Assembly: GCA_021787615.1 (NCBI GenBank)
Contig: JAJYLP010000004.1
Location: 26,399-90,398, forward strand
Source of the DNA: Pseudomonadota bacterium
Lineage (GTDB): Bacteria > Pseudomonadota > Gammaproteobacteria > Steroidobacterales > Steroidobacteraceae
Reading direction: 5' to 3'
Length of the DNA: 64,000 nt
Every line of letters starts with the position of its first letter. Position 1 is the stretch's first letter. Positions 43,246 through 51,968 of this stretch are shown here, in pieces. The translations under genes and the position numbers were made by a program. The notes under the pieces were generated by a model. The model was not told where the DNA came from. It searched no databases and was given only the letters and a program-made list of their open reading frames with translations.

Positions 43246-43265
43246 TTCGACTCCGACCTCGGGCA
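43246..43265 (+). repeat. att core copy 0 (3' end of tRNA-Leu), left boundary of array
   Basis: TTCGACTCCGACCTCGGGCA. Confidence 0.9.
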
Positions 43266-43789
43266 GACCCGCCTCTTCAGAGGCTCGCTTGGCGCCGGCG
43301 CTCGACAACCGCTCCGTTCGGTCGCGAGACACGCGAGGCACTGACCAGCCGGAGCTGATTGGCAGCCGCAGCAGCGTTCAGTACTCACTCGCCTCGGCGG
43401 CGCTGGAACATACCGACCGCAGCTCGCATGACACACGGGTCTTCCGGGCGTCCACTGCAACGACGGTTCTTCCTTTGCGCATGTCGTCCCCCTGGGGCCC
43501 TGCCCGAGTCCTCACCTCACAGTGCGGCAGCCGCCGGGGACGGCGGCGTGACGTTGACGGGCCGGTATCGGCCCTTCTGAGTCATTGGATCGGTATGGCA
43601 TGAGGCGTGAGGGGCACAGCGGACACTCCTGAGTTGGTCGATTACGGCACCGGATCTACGTGATCGTCTCGCGGTCCGGCCAGAATTCTAGCGCCTGAGG
43701 CAAGCCAGAACCCTTTTTTGCTTTGAGCTGTAAGAAGCCTCCGCCGCGAGCGACTATAGGTAATTGGAGATGGTCACTAGCGCGCCGGA

Positions 43790-44338
43790 ATGCCGGAAAA
43801 GAATCAGTCCACTCAAGCCTTAAGGGCGGATGAGACTTATCGAGAAGCGTCTGCAGCCTATGGCGGGGCGCTCAGCCGCCTTGCCCGTGGATACGAGGCA
43901 GAGCCCGAAAAACAAGGGGATCTCCTCCAGGAGATTCATATCGCGATATGGAAGAGTCTCGGTCGATTCAACGGTACCTGCTCGCTCCGGACCTGGGTAT
44001 TTCGAATCGCTCATAACGTCGCCGCATCGCACGTACTGCGCGAACGGCGTCGCAAGGGCGTAAGAATCGTCGGCCTTGAGGAATTGGACGCCGCCGCCGG
44101 CACGCCGGACAGTCTGCAAGCGGTAGCCGAACAGCAGGCGCTCGCGCGGCTCACGGATCTGATCAGGCAACTGATCCCGATTGACCGGCAGGTGATCCTT
44201 TCGTATTTGGAGGGCATGGACGCCGAGGCGATCAGCGATCTCACGGGTTTATCGACATCGAATGTTGCGACCAAGATCCACCGGATAAAGGAAGTACTTC
44301 GCAAACGCTTTGACGCGAGAGACTCAGATGAGCAATGA
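43790..44338 (+). CDS. ECF-type RNA polymerase sigma factor (cassette 1 cargo)
   Basis: QGDLLQEIHIAIWKSLGRFNGTCSLRTWVFRIAHNVAASHVLRERRR; IDRQVILSYLEGMDAEAISDLTGLSTSNVATKIHRIKEVLRKRF. Confidence 0.9.
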   Translation: MPEKNQSTQALRADETYREASAAYGGALSRLARGYEAEPEKQGDLLQEIHIAIWKSLGRFNGTCSLRTWVFRIAHNVAASHVLRERRRKGVRIVGLEELDAAAGTPDSLQAVAEQQALARLTDLIRQLIPIDRQVILSYLEGMDAEAISDLTGLSTSNVATKIHRIKEVLRKRFDARDSDEQ

Positions 44339-44891
44339 GCAAAAGCACCCTGACATGAAGCATCTTTGGCAAAGTCAGGCAGTTGAGGGCACGTCCATGT
44401 CTATAGACGAACTCCGGAACGCACTTGCGAAACTGAACAGAGTCGAGCGCAGACGCATATGGGCAGGTGGGCTGTTTTGCTTGCTGTTCCTCGGCGCTTT
44501 CGGTGCAGTACTTATCATGGCGGCCCCGATTCCCGTCGTGCGCGGCGGTGAATGCTTTTTCGCCATTGGTGCGGGATTCTTCTTGTTTCAGGTCATATTG
44601 GGTCTTCGACGAGCACCGGGAAAATTGCTGAGCCGGGGAGAGCCGGCGGCCTGTGCTGCATTCTACAGGTCAGCACTGGAACGACAGCGGAGGTTTTACC
44701 GCCGGTCAGCGCTCTGGTTTCCGCTTTTAATCTCGGCAACCTTGCTGCCAGTCATCCTGCTGATACCGGCTCTCAGGGTCATAATGATCCCTCTTTGGAT
44801 GCTGCTTGTCCCGTTCTGGATCTACGAAAGCGCGGGAATTGCGAGGAGGTCTCAACGCGAACTCGATGCGCTCAAGGCCGGTCTGAGGTAA
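44328..44891 (+). CDS. Two-to-four-TM membrane protein translationally coupled to the sigma factor (candidate anti-sigma)
   Basis: MSNEQKHPDMKHLWQSQ...; start overlaps sigma stop; hydrophobic segments. Confidence 0.65.
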   Translation: MSNEQKHPDMKHLWQSQAVEGTSMSIDELRNALAKLNRVERRRIWAGGLFCLLFLGAFGAVLIMAAPIPVVRGGECFFAIGAGFFLFQVILGLRRAPGKLLSRGEPAACAAFYRSALERQRRFYRRSALWFPLLISATLLPVILLIPALRVIMIPLWMLLVPFWIYESAGIARRSQRELDALKAGLR

Positions 44892-45344
44892 ATCTTTGGA
44901 GGCCAGCGAAAACTCCCGGGCATCAAATCTGGTCGCATGCTGACCACCTGCGGACGCCCTCGAGGCCGAGTTGCCGCGCTTGCGGAATGTCAGCTTTCCG
45001 GATTTGCGCTGAGCACTAGCTAACGACCGGCTGGAGCCGGGACTTGCTGGCCTGCAGCCCGAGTTCCGCGGACGCGCTTCCGTTCCGGCGCCGCCCCGAG
45101 CGGCCCGTCGCCCAGGACCGCAAAACTCCGGACCACCACCCCGCACAGCAGAGACTGCCACCGCACATAGGGCGTCCTGCGGCTTGCTCGCGCCATCCGT
45201 GGCGCGTGCCTCTACCGTGGGAGGACCGGCAGAGCCCCGGGAATGTCCATCAGGGCCGGAAGATGGCCTCGAAGGCGCCGGCGCAACGACGCCCGTCGCG
45301 GATTTGGCAGCGGTTCCCGGCTGACCGAGCTACGCCGTTGCGTT

Positions 45345-45362
45345 TCGGACATAAATGTCCGA
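45345..45362. promoter_or_regulatory. Perfect inverted repeat covering the hicA start codon (candidate HicB operator)
   Basis: TCGGACAT-AA-ATGTCCGA. Confidence 0.5.
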
Positions 45363-45585
45363 TACTGGCATTGTGAGGGGAAACGAATTCATCCGGAGGG
45401 TCCAGGCAATTGCCAAGGAGCGCCACCTCCCCTCGCGTGTGGATGAGAAGCGCGGTAAAGGACGCCATGTAACGCTCTACTTCGATGATCGGCGGACCGT
45501 TGTCCGCAACCCGAAGGACGAGCTGAAGACTGGAACGCTGCATGCAATGTGCAAGCAGCTCGGTATCGATAAGGCGGATTTATGA
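45355..45585 (+). CDS. hicA: HicA-like mRNA interferase toxin
   Basis: KRGKGRHVTLYFDDRRTVVRNPKDELKTGTLHAMCKQLGIDKADL. Confidence 0.85.
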   Translation: MSDTGIVRGNEFIRRVQAIAKERHLPSRVDEKRGKGRHVTLYFDDRRTVVRNPKDELKTGTLHAMCKQLGIDKADL

Positions 45586-46016
45586 ACGCACGACAGTTTA
45601 CGTATGCAGTGAAGTTGAGTGCGGAAAAAGGCGCTGGCGGATATGTGGTGACGTGCCGCGACCTGCCGGAGGCAATTACGCAGGGCGAAACGGTCGATGA
45701 TGCCCTCGCGGAAGCGGCGGACGCTCTTGAGGAAGCCATTGCTGGCCGTATCGACGACGGAGAAGTGATCCCCGCGCCCTCGCGCGCCAAGCGTGGCGAG
45801 CGTATGGTGAGTGTGCCGCCGTCGATGGCACTGAAGGCCGCCGTGTATCTCGCCGTTCAGCAGGCCGGCATCAGCAACTCCGAGCTCGCGCGTCGCATGA
45901 AACTCGACGAGAAGGAAGCGCGGCGCATTCTCGACCCGCATCACCCAACGAAGCTCCCGAGGATCGAGGAAGCCCTGTCGGTGCTCGGCCGGCACGTCGA
46001 ATTGGTTCTCGCGTAG
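45582..46016 (+). CDS. hicB: HicB-like antitoxin with C-terminal HTH
   Basis: AEKGAGGYVVTCRDLPEAITQGETVDDALAEAADALEEAI; ISNSELARRMKLDEKEARRILDPHHPTKL; ATGA overlap with hicA. Confidence 0.9.
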   Translation: MNARQFTYAVKLSAEKGAGGYVVTCRDLPEAITQGETVDDALAEAADALEEAIAGRIDDGEVIPAPSRAKRGERMVSVPPSMALKAAVYLAVQQAGISNSELARRMKLDEKEARRILDPHHPTKLPRIEEALSVLGRHVELVLA

Positions 46017-46202
46017 CGGGGGCCTGCCAGCGGGTGGGCTCCGGGCGACGGGATGCCCCTGGAGCGGCGGCGGCCGGTCAGTGAAAGGTTGTTTCCGGCT
46101 GCTCTTCACCTTCAGATCGTGCGACGAAAAATGGCTCTCGTTCGCCCCCGTCGCGCTGCTCAGCCTACGGGCCGAGAGGCGCAAAATACCCCCACGGCAG
46201 TG

Positions 46203-46222
46203 GGGGGTATACCTGGGGGTAC
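46203..46222 (+). repeat. Paired GGGGGTA motif upstream of att core copy 1
   Basis: GGGGGTATACCTGGGGGTAC; second motif 61 bp before core. Confidence 0.75.
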
Positions 46223-46275
46223 TTCTGTCCACGCAGTTATGGAAATGCAGTACTTGCCGGCGCTTTTGCGCCTGT

Positions 46276-46295
46276 TTCGACTCCGACCTCGGGCA
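46276..46295 (+). repeat. att core copy 1 (tRNA-Leu 3' end duplicate)
   Basis: TTCGACTCCGACCTCGGGCA identical to tRNA 3' end, followed by CCA. Confidence 0.92.
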
Positions 46296-46565
46296 CCATC
46301 AAATCTTCAAGCACTGCCGCGCACTGGACCTCGGCGTCCTGCGATCCGTCGCGCGGTGCCCAGCGAGCACGCAGGGTGCCGTGCTGGCGGAGCCGGTCGG
46401 TCGCGGCAGGCGGGATGGGGCACACGCCAATCCGTCCTCCAACGCGAGTCGCAGCGACCCAAACGTCTTTTTACGTTGCGCTGTTTTGGCGATGCCCAAG
46501 ACCGCACACTCACAGTGATGCGGTCGCCGGATCGACTAGAGTTGACTTCCGCTTCCGACTCTTCT
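46296..46565 (+). repeat. Left-end repeat of cassette 2
   Basis: Diverged ~270-bp family shared with 48408, 51277 and 53363: GAGCCGGTCGGTCGCGGCAGG, ACACGCCAATCCG, CTCACAGTGATGC, AGTTGACTTCCG. Confidence 0.75.
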
Positions 46566-46713
46566 GGGGCATTCGCCGCGCTCCAGAGCGGTCAGTGAGT
46601 TCTGGTAAAGCAGACATCCACCACAGACGTGAATCGACGCGTCTGAACAGCGCCACGGAACGGAACCTGCGGTCACAGATAATGCGCAAGAGCGATTGAG
46701 CGTTGCGTTCGTG

Positions 46714-47340
46714 TCACCGCGGACCTGCAAGAATTGCAGAATCAGCCATCTTTGCGATTGAGTCCTCTTGTTCTGAATCCGAGAAATGCGATGGCAATAC
46801 CAATTGAATCTGGTACAAGACGCGCCCCTGCTCCCACCAAAGGTTCGCGGGAGCACACGATCCCCCACAGCTCACGGCCCTAAAAAATCCACGGATTCCG
46901 TGTGCAAGCCTGATTGCGTGAACATTTGATAGCCGCTCTGGGCTGTAGCCCGGATTCGCCTTGGCGAAGAACATTCCAGCAAAGCCTGCGTCCCCGACTC
47001 CCACCTTGTAATACAGGGAAATGTAATACAGGGAAATCTGATATTCCTTTGGGGTCGCTTTGTCGACGGTCGCGTGACGGATCGTCTCAACGCCGCCGGG
47101 TAACGCGCTAGGCAACAAGATTGGAATGCGCGAGTTACCCTCAACCTTCGCCAGAGCGGATACGAGAACTCGTGGCAGAGACTTGGCACGAGCGGAATGT
47201 GCCGATGCGACGTATGAGGCAGCAATAGGGACCTGCACCGGCGATTCGGCGGCGCGACAGCCCACGGAGATGACGAAGATTGACACAACAGCCGGGACCC
47301 ACTCGGGTCTCAGACAACCCGTAAGCCCCCAATTTTGTAA
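46714..47340 (-). CDS. Hypothetical exported protein (upstream start uncertain)
   Basis: ...LPRVLVSALAKVEGNSRIPILLPSALPGG...GIRGFFRAVSCGGSCAPANLWWEQGRVLYQIQLVLPS...SAILAGPR, protein-like composition unlike antisense ORFs. Confidence 0.6.
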   Translation of the reverse strand, partial: LQNWGLTGCLRPEWVPAVVSIFVISVGCRAAESPVQVPIAASYVASAHSARAKSLPRVLVSALAKVEGNSRIPILLPSALPGGVETIRHATVDKATPKEYQISLYYISLYYKVGVGDAGFAGMFFAKANPGYSPERLSNVHAIRLAHGIRGFFRAVSCGGSCAPANLWWEQGRVLYQIQLVLPSHFSDSEQEDSIAKMADSAILAGPR

Positions 47341-47565
47341 AGCGTTCACATCCAGTACCCCCGGCGCCAGTGTGCGCGCCTCCGACGAATGTCCGCAAAC
47401 GGGAAGCTCGATCTGGCCTGGTATCGGTCCGCTCTTGGCCAACTGCTACCCCGACGCGCGGATATCGCACGGTTCCGAGTCGGCTTCCGGCACGCTTAAG
47501 GCCAGCCGCGACAGTGCTATTATTTTATGCTAGTTTATGATACAGTCATCTTGCTGGAATACCAC

Positions 47566-47832
47566 ATGCCTTCAAGCTACACACTGGGTGAACACTTCGA
47601 GAGCTTCGTCAAGGAGCAAGTCGAAGGTGGGCGGTACTCATCCGCGAGCGAGGTCGTTCGAGACGGATTGCGGCTCCTGGAGGAGGAGCAGCAGCGGCGC
47701 CAGGCCGTGCTCGAGGCTCTTCGGGGAGAAGTCGTCAAAGGCCGGCGCGGCGGCAAACCGAAGCCCGCTGCGGACGTACTGGACCGTCTCGAGCGCAAAT
47801 ACACCAAAATGACCCGGGACTCCGGGAAGTGA
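47566..47832 (+). CDS. parD: ParD-like antitoxin
   Basis: SSYTLGEHFESFVKEQVEGGRYSSASEVVRDGLRLLEEEQQRRQAVLEALRGEV. Confidence 0.92.
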   Translation: MPSSYTLGEHFESFVKEQVEGGRYSSASEVVRDGLRLLEEEQQRRQAVLEALRGEVVKGRRGGKPKPAADVLDRLERKYTKMTRDSGK

Positions 47833-48126
47833 ATGGCCGCGTACTTCACCCCACAGGCGGAAATCGACTTAGAAGAGATCGGCGACTACATCGCGCTGGA
47901 TAACCCGAGGCGCGCGGTGACATTCATCCAAGAAATTCGGCGACACTGCGAGAAAATCGCCGATGCCCCAATGAGCTATTTGGCGCGCCCGGACCTCGGT
48001 GACGCGATCCGCATCTGCGTACATGGGAATTACCTCGTCGTGTTCGAGCCGTTCTCGGACGGTGCTCTCATCCTGCGCATCCTCCATGGCGCACGGCATC
48101 TGCCCGGAATATTCGGCAGTCAGTGA
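47833..48126 (+). CDS. parE: ParE/RelE-like toxin
   Basis: MAAYFTPQAEIDLEEIGDYIALDNPRRAVTFIQEIRRHCEKIADAPMSYLARPDLGDAIR. Confidence 0.92.
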   Translation: MAAYFTPQAEIDLEEIGDYIALDNPRRAVTFIQEIRRHCEKIADAPMSYLARPDLGDAIRICVHGNYLVVFEPFSDGALILRILHGARHLPGIFGSQ

Positions 48127-48312
48127 CCGAGGATGCCGGCCCCGGACTCGACTGAACAAGCAACTCAATCGCGCCAGCCGCGAACTTTTTCGGAGCACGG
48201 CAACGTCCAATTGCGAATGACTCTTCGTGCATCCGGCAATCAAAGTCGAGATGACGTCTACGGCGGTGAGAGATATCGCCGCATGGACATGCGCGGCCTC
48301 ACCGACTGGGCT

Positions 48313-48333
48313 GGGGGTACCGAGTGGGGGTAC
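48313..48333 (+). repeat. Paired GGGGGTAC motif upstream of att core copy 2
   Basis: GGGGGTACCGAGTGGGGGTAC; second motif 62 bp before core. Confidence 0.75.
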
Positions 48334-48388
48334 TCCGACCCAATTTCCTGACCGTCTCTCAGTAATTTCAGTTACTTATGCCCAGAGA

Positions 48389-48407
48389 TCGACTCCGACC
48401 TCGGGCA
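48389..48407 (+). repeat. att core copy 2
   Basis: TCGACTCCGACCTCGGGCA followed by CCA. Confidence 0.92.
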
Positions 48408-48670
48408 CCATCAACTCTTCAAGCATTGCAGTGCGCTGGACCTCGGCGTCCCCCGCTCCGTCGTGGGGCGCGCAGCGAGCCGCACAGGACGCTGGCCGCC
48501 AGCGAGCACTCGCCACTTCTCAAGCGCGACGTGGGTCTACCGCGTATTGAGCAACGACGTCAGCGCCTTCTTAATGTTACTCCTGTGCAGTGACACACAA
48601 GGCTCCGCTCTCACAGCAATGCACCCGCGGAGTAATATAGAGCCGACTTCCGGTTCCGACCCAAAGCTGC
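48408..48670 (+). repeat. Left-end repeat of cassette 3 (most diverged)
   Basis: CCATCAACTCTTCAAGCATTGC...CTGGACCTCGGCGTC matches 46296 start. Confidence 0.65.
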
Positions 48671-48796
48671 GGTCTGGGACCAGCGCTAGATTGCCGCGCG
48701 CCCTCCAACTTGCATACCCACGGTCGCAGCTTGATCTGACAGGAAGTCTGTCTCGATCCGATTGATATATTCGGCCGCTTGATTCAACACACCGTA

Positions 48797-49345
48797 ATGC
48801 CGCCAAATAACTCGCAGGAAGAATCATCACTGATCGTCATATCGCCCTACGATCCGTCGTGGCCAATCATGTTCGAAGTCGAGACGCAGACTCTCGAGCG
48901 AATTCTCACACCTTGGATCGTTGGCCCGATTGAGCACGTAGGAAGCACTGCGGTTCCCGGCCTTGCGGCAAAGCCGGTGATCGACATCATGGTTGCCGTT
49001 GCCACTTTGGCAGCATCTCGTCCGGCAATATCTGCGGCGGCAGAAGCAGAATACATGTACTGGCCGCACAGAGCTGATGTAATGCACTGGTTCTGCAAAC
49101 CTTCGGCCGTTCGTAGAACGCATCATCTCCACTTGATTCCCTACGGCAGCGAACTCTGGCAAGCTCGGCTCGGCTTTCGAGACGCGTTGAGAGCAGACTC
49201 TGATCTAGCAAAAGAGTACGCTCAGCTAAAATATCATCTCGCTGCCAAACATCGATATGATCGCGAGGCTTACACAGAATCGAAAACAGAATTTGTCCAG
49301 CGGGTTCTTGCATCCCTCGGCTTAGCTCAACCAGGCAACAGCTAA
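48797..49345 (+). CDS. GrpB family (UPF0157-like nucleotidyltransferase) protein
   Basis: IVISPYDPSWPIMFEVE...IVGPIEHVGSTAVPGLAAKPVIDIMVAV; HHLHLIPYGSELW. Confidence 0.88.
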   Translation: MPPNNSQEESSLIVISPYDPSWPIMFEVETQTLERILTPWIVGPIEHVGSTAVPGLAAKPVIDIMVAVATLAASRPAISAAAEAEYMYWPHRADVMHWFCKPSAVRRTHHLHLIPYGSELWQARLGFRDALRADSDLAKEYAQLKYHLAAKHRYDREAYTESKTEFVQRVLASLGLAQPGNS

Positions 49346-49416
49346 CGCCCGCCGAGTCGAGCCCAATGGAGTGCGCCGATCAGCCCAAGCGTTGAATGAG
49401 TGCTTGTAGCCGTCCC

Positions 49417-50286
49417 TTAAGCCCTTTTTAGCAGCGTCGGGTATCCATTCGTTTGCAGCTCTGCCACCACCTTGTCTGTCAACTTCCAGGCGTCACCCTT
49501 CAGGCGAACCACGAGATCGTTCCAGACTCGCCCGAACGCCTCGACCGCATCATCGTCGCTGAAATGGACACCCGCGGGCAACAAGGGCGCGATGTCTTCC
49601 GTCAGGCTGCGCGTCAATTTCTCCAGCATGCGCTGTTCAGCCACGGCACGCGTTATGGACACGCCCTCGAGGGACAAATAGTGCTCGAAGCTCGCCACCA
49701 GCCGATCGGCATCCAACGCCAATTCCTTCAATCCCTCTCCAAGATCAAACAGGTCACGGTTCTTACGCCGCTGCAGTAGTGCGCGGAATTTTGTACCGAA
49801 CAGTTCTTCAGGTTCGAAAGACGCGATTTCGGCCTTGCCCTGATACCAGTCGCTCTCGACTGCGAAGGGGTAGTGGCGAACGCCAAACAAGCTCTCTTGT
49901 TCACGCGTATTGATTTCGACCTTCAGCTTCAACGCCGATTGTGTGGCTTCCGGGGTAAACTTAAACACCACGTGCATTGAATGTCCCGCCTGCTCTCTGC
50001 TACACCTGCCCAGCCACGCGAGCGCTTTTCGGATCGCATCGACTGTGGCACCGATCGGCTCCGGCCGGGTCTGCACCAAGTCAATGTCATCGGAATAGCG
50101 CAGCGGCTGCCGGAACAGCAGCTTATGAATCGCGGTACCACCGCGAAACGCGATCCTGCCGCGCAGAGCCGGTGCGCTGAACAGGTCGCACAGCGCGCGG
50201 CAGATAATGAGATCCTGCTCCACCTGCCGCAAGTCAGGCCATGGTGATTTGGCGCTCCACGCCTGAATATAGGCCCGGGGAATCAA
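49417..50286 (-). CDS. abiEii: AbiEii nucleotidyltransferase toxin
   Basis: RIAFRGGTAIHKLLFRQPLRYSDDIDLVQTRPEPIG; EELFGTKFRALLQRRKNRDLFDL. Confidence 0.88.
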   Translation of the reverse strand: MIPRAYIQAWSAKSPWPDLRQVEQDLIICRALCDLFSAPALRGRIAFRGGTAIHKLLFRQPLRYSDDIDLVQTRPEPIGATVDAIRKALAWLGRCSREQAGHSMHVVFKFTPEATQSALKLKVEINTREQESLFGVRHYPFAVESDWYQGKAEIASFEPEELFGTKFRALLQRRKNRDLFDLGEGLKELALDADRLVASFEHYLSLEGVSITRAVAEQRMLEKLTRSLTEDIAPLLPAGVHFSDDDAVEAFGRVWNDLVVRLKGDAWKLTDKVVAELQTNGYPTLLKRA

Positions 50287-51101
50287 GCGTCGGCCTCGAT
50301 CGACTCATTGAGGATCAGCCTCCACCGGGTCACCTTCTCGTGCAGTCCCGGCAGCCCTTCGATCAATGGTTTCACGGAAGGATCGAGCAGCACGGCCGTC
50401 TTGGATTTCTGAACAAAAGGACGCAGCGCATCCGCTTGCTGTACGTGACGCACGCGCTCCAACAAATAGCCGAGCCGACGCACCGATGAGTTCTCGTAGT
50501 GGGCGGCGAGCTTGGCCAGCCGCTGCGGTCGCGCCTGCGCACCCAGGTCTTTCACGATCTGGGCCACGGCGTTGATGCCACCCGCCCTGTGGAAATACCG
50601 TACACAGTCGAGCAGCGTCAATTCGATGCCGGCCACTTTCGCGAAGCCCGCGTCGCTCTTCAGCGAGTTCAGCCAATCTTCTCGATTGACATCGGCGAAG
50701 GCCGTGGGATTTTGATAGACGAACTCCAGACGGTGCCGACCGATCTCGAAGCCGCGCAGCTGCTTCGGCACCATCACCTGAAACACCATCGACGCCTGAT
50801 GCGAGGCGCCGTGGAACGCGGCGGCACGCAGTAAACCGATGCGATAGTCGAGCTGCAGGTATTTCATCAGCGGGTCGATCCAGCGCGCCGGATCGGGCGC
50901 ACCAATGTTGCGGTCTTCCGGGCGCAGAATCAGATAGAAACCATGCCGGGGGCTCGCTAGGCGGTTCTTCCCGGCTTGCCGCATGAGCGCCATGCTCAAG
51001 GCCTCAGACGACAGACCAAGCGTCGCCTGCGCTTCCTCCCTCAGGAAGTACGCACGGCCGTGGGCAAGGCGATCTTCCATGTACTGCTCAAGATTTTGCA
51101 T
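50283..51101 (-). CDS. abiEi: AbiEi antitoxin / transcriptional regulator
   Basis: RAYFLREEAQATLGLSSEALSMALMRQAGKNRLASPRHGFYLIL; ATGA overlap with abiEii. Confidence 0.88.
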   Translation of the reverse strand: MQNLEQYMEDRLAHGRAYFLREEAQATLGLSSEALSMALMRQAGKNRLASPRHGFYLILRPEDRNIGAPDPARWIDPLMKYLQLDYRIGLLRAAAFHGASHQASMVFQVMVPKQLRGFEIGRHRLEFVYQNPTAFADVNREDWLNSLKSDAGFAKVAGIELTLLDCVRYFHRAGGINAVAQIVKDLGAQARPQRLAKLAAHYENSSVRRLGYLLERVRHVQQADALRPFVQKSKTAVLLDPSVKPLIEGLPGLHEKVTRWRLILNESIEADA

Positions 51102-51112
51102 TCCCAAATCAT

Positions 51113-51147
51113 ATACGAAAACATACGAATTTTGTATATTTTTGCAT
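51113..51147. promoter_or_regulatory. Candidate AbiEi operator: 17-bp imperfect dyad
   Basis: ATACGAAAACATACGAA-T-TTTGTATATTTTTGCAT just upstream of abiEi. Confidence 0.5.
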
Positions 51148-51181
51148 ATGACTTGGGAGTCGCGAGCTGGACCTCCTCATC

Positions 51182-51201
51182 GCGGGTACGGCTGCGGGTA
51201 T
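51182..51201 (+). repeat. Degenerate paired GGGTA motif upstream of att core copy 3
   Basis: GCGGGTACGGCTGCGGGTAT; aligned second motif 63 bp before core. Confidence 0.6.
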
Positions 51202-51256
51202 AGGCGCCATGCCTGATACGATATCTCCTTAGGATTCAGTGCAATGGCGGGTCTCA

Positions 51257-51276
51257 TTCGACTCCGACCTCGGGCA
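51257..51276 (+). repeat. att core copy 3
   Basis: TTCGACTCCGACCTCGGGCA followed by CCA. Confidence 0.92.
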
Positions 51277-51555
51277 CCATCAACGATTCAACCATTGCGG
51301 CGTCGCAATGGCCCCAGAGTCCCGCGCCCCCGTCGTGGAGCGCCCGGCCAGCGACCCGCAGCGCAGTGCCGTGGGAGCCGGTCGCTCGCGGCAGGTCAAA
51401 TGAGGTACGCGCCAATCCGGCCATCAACGCCGACGCCATCGACATTGATGTCTATTTGATGTTGCCGTTCTTTTTAGCTATCCCCAGGGCCGCGCAATCG
51501 GAGTGATGCTCCCTCCGGACTCAGTGAGTTGACTTCCGCGCCGAACCTTGGTCAG
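51277..51555 (+). repeat. Left-end repeat of cassette 4
   Basis: GAGCCGGTCGCTCGCGGCAGG, ACGCGCCAATCCGGCC, GGAGTGATGC, GAGTTGACTTCCGC shared with copies at 46296 and 53363. Confidence 0.75.
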
Positions 51556-51575
51556 CCTATGCGGTTCCACATAAC

Positions 51576-51968
51576 CTAACCGGCAGCCGGATGTCTGTCA
51601 CTAATGTTGCTGGTGGCCCGCAGGAATGCCCGTGTCTTGATGTTCCACGCCAACAGACATCCCACCCCAATAGCACCAGGCAACATATACCACCAGGGTG
51701 ACTGGAATTGTCTTGGAGCCCAAAAACTCAGGAACAGAAACGACAAAACCGCCACAAATAATGCCGACACAATCTTTGGATCTCGTCCGGCTCGGCGTTT
51801 GGCAGAACGCAGAAGCGGAGCCCTTTCTGTCGGTCGGACCATTTTTAGCATTGGAAATAGAAACGAAACCCAAGCGGTTCGCCGCGCCGCACGATATTCG
51901 CGTTCTCGCTCAGCATCCGACAGAATCCTTGACGCGATCCAATTGGCTTCAATTCGGGAGAGCCGCAT
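51576..51968 (-). CDS. Small membrane protein, unknown
   Basis: 130 aa with two TM helices (KIVSALFVAVLSFLFLSFW, WYMLPGAIGVGCLLAWNI). Confidence 0.5.
   Translation of the reverse strand: MRLSRIEANWIASRILSDAEREREYRAARRTAWVSFLFPMLKMVRPTERAPLLRSAKRRAGRDPKIVSALFVAVLSFLFLSFWAPRQFQSPWWYMLPGAIGVGCLLAWNIKTRAFLRATSNISDRHPAAG

Larger units (their letters stand above)
42951..43265 (+). tRNA. tRNA-Leu(CAA) interrupted by a group I intron; exons 42951-42985 and 43217-43265; CCA not encoded
   Basis: Joined exons GCCCGAGTGGCGGAATTGGTAGACGCAGCGGACTC|AAAATCCGCCGCCCTTAAAAGCGTGTCGGTTCGACTCCGACCTCGGGCA fold as a class II tRNA-Leu with 7-nt loop CUCAAAA. Confidence 0.94.

Noticed and set aside
46237-46513. Short reverse ORFs in left-end repeats (e.g. 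LALEDGLACAPSRLPRPTGSA and related at 51254 and 53327)
   Set aside because: Weakly similar peptides reflect the DNA repeat; frames are not preserved and overlap the att core, so coding is unlikely
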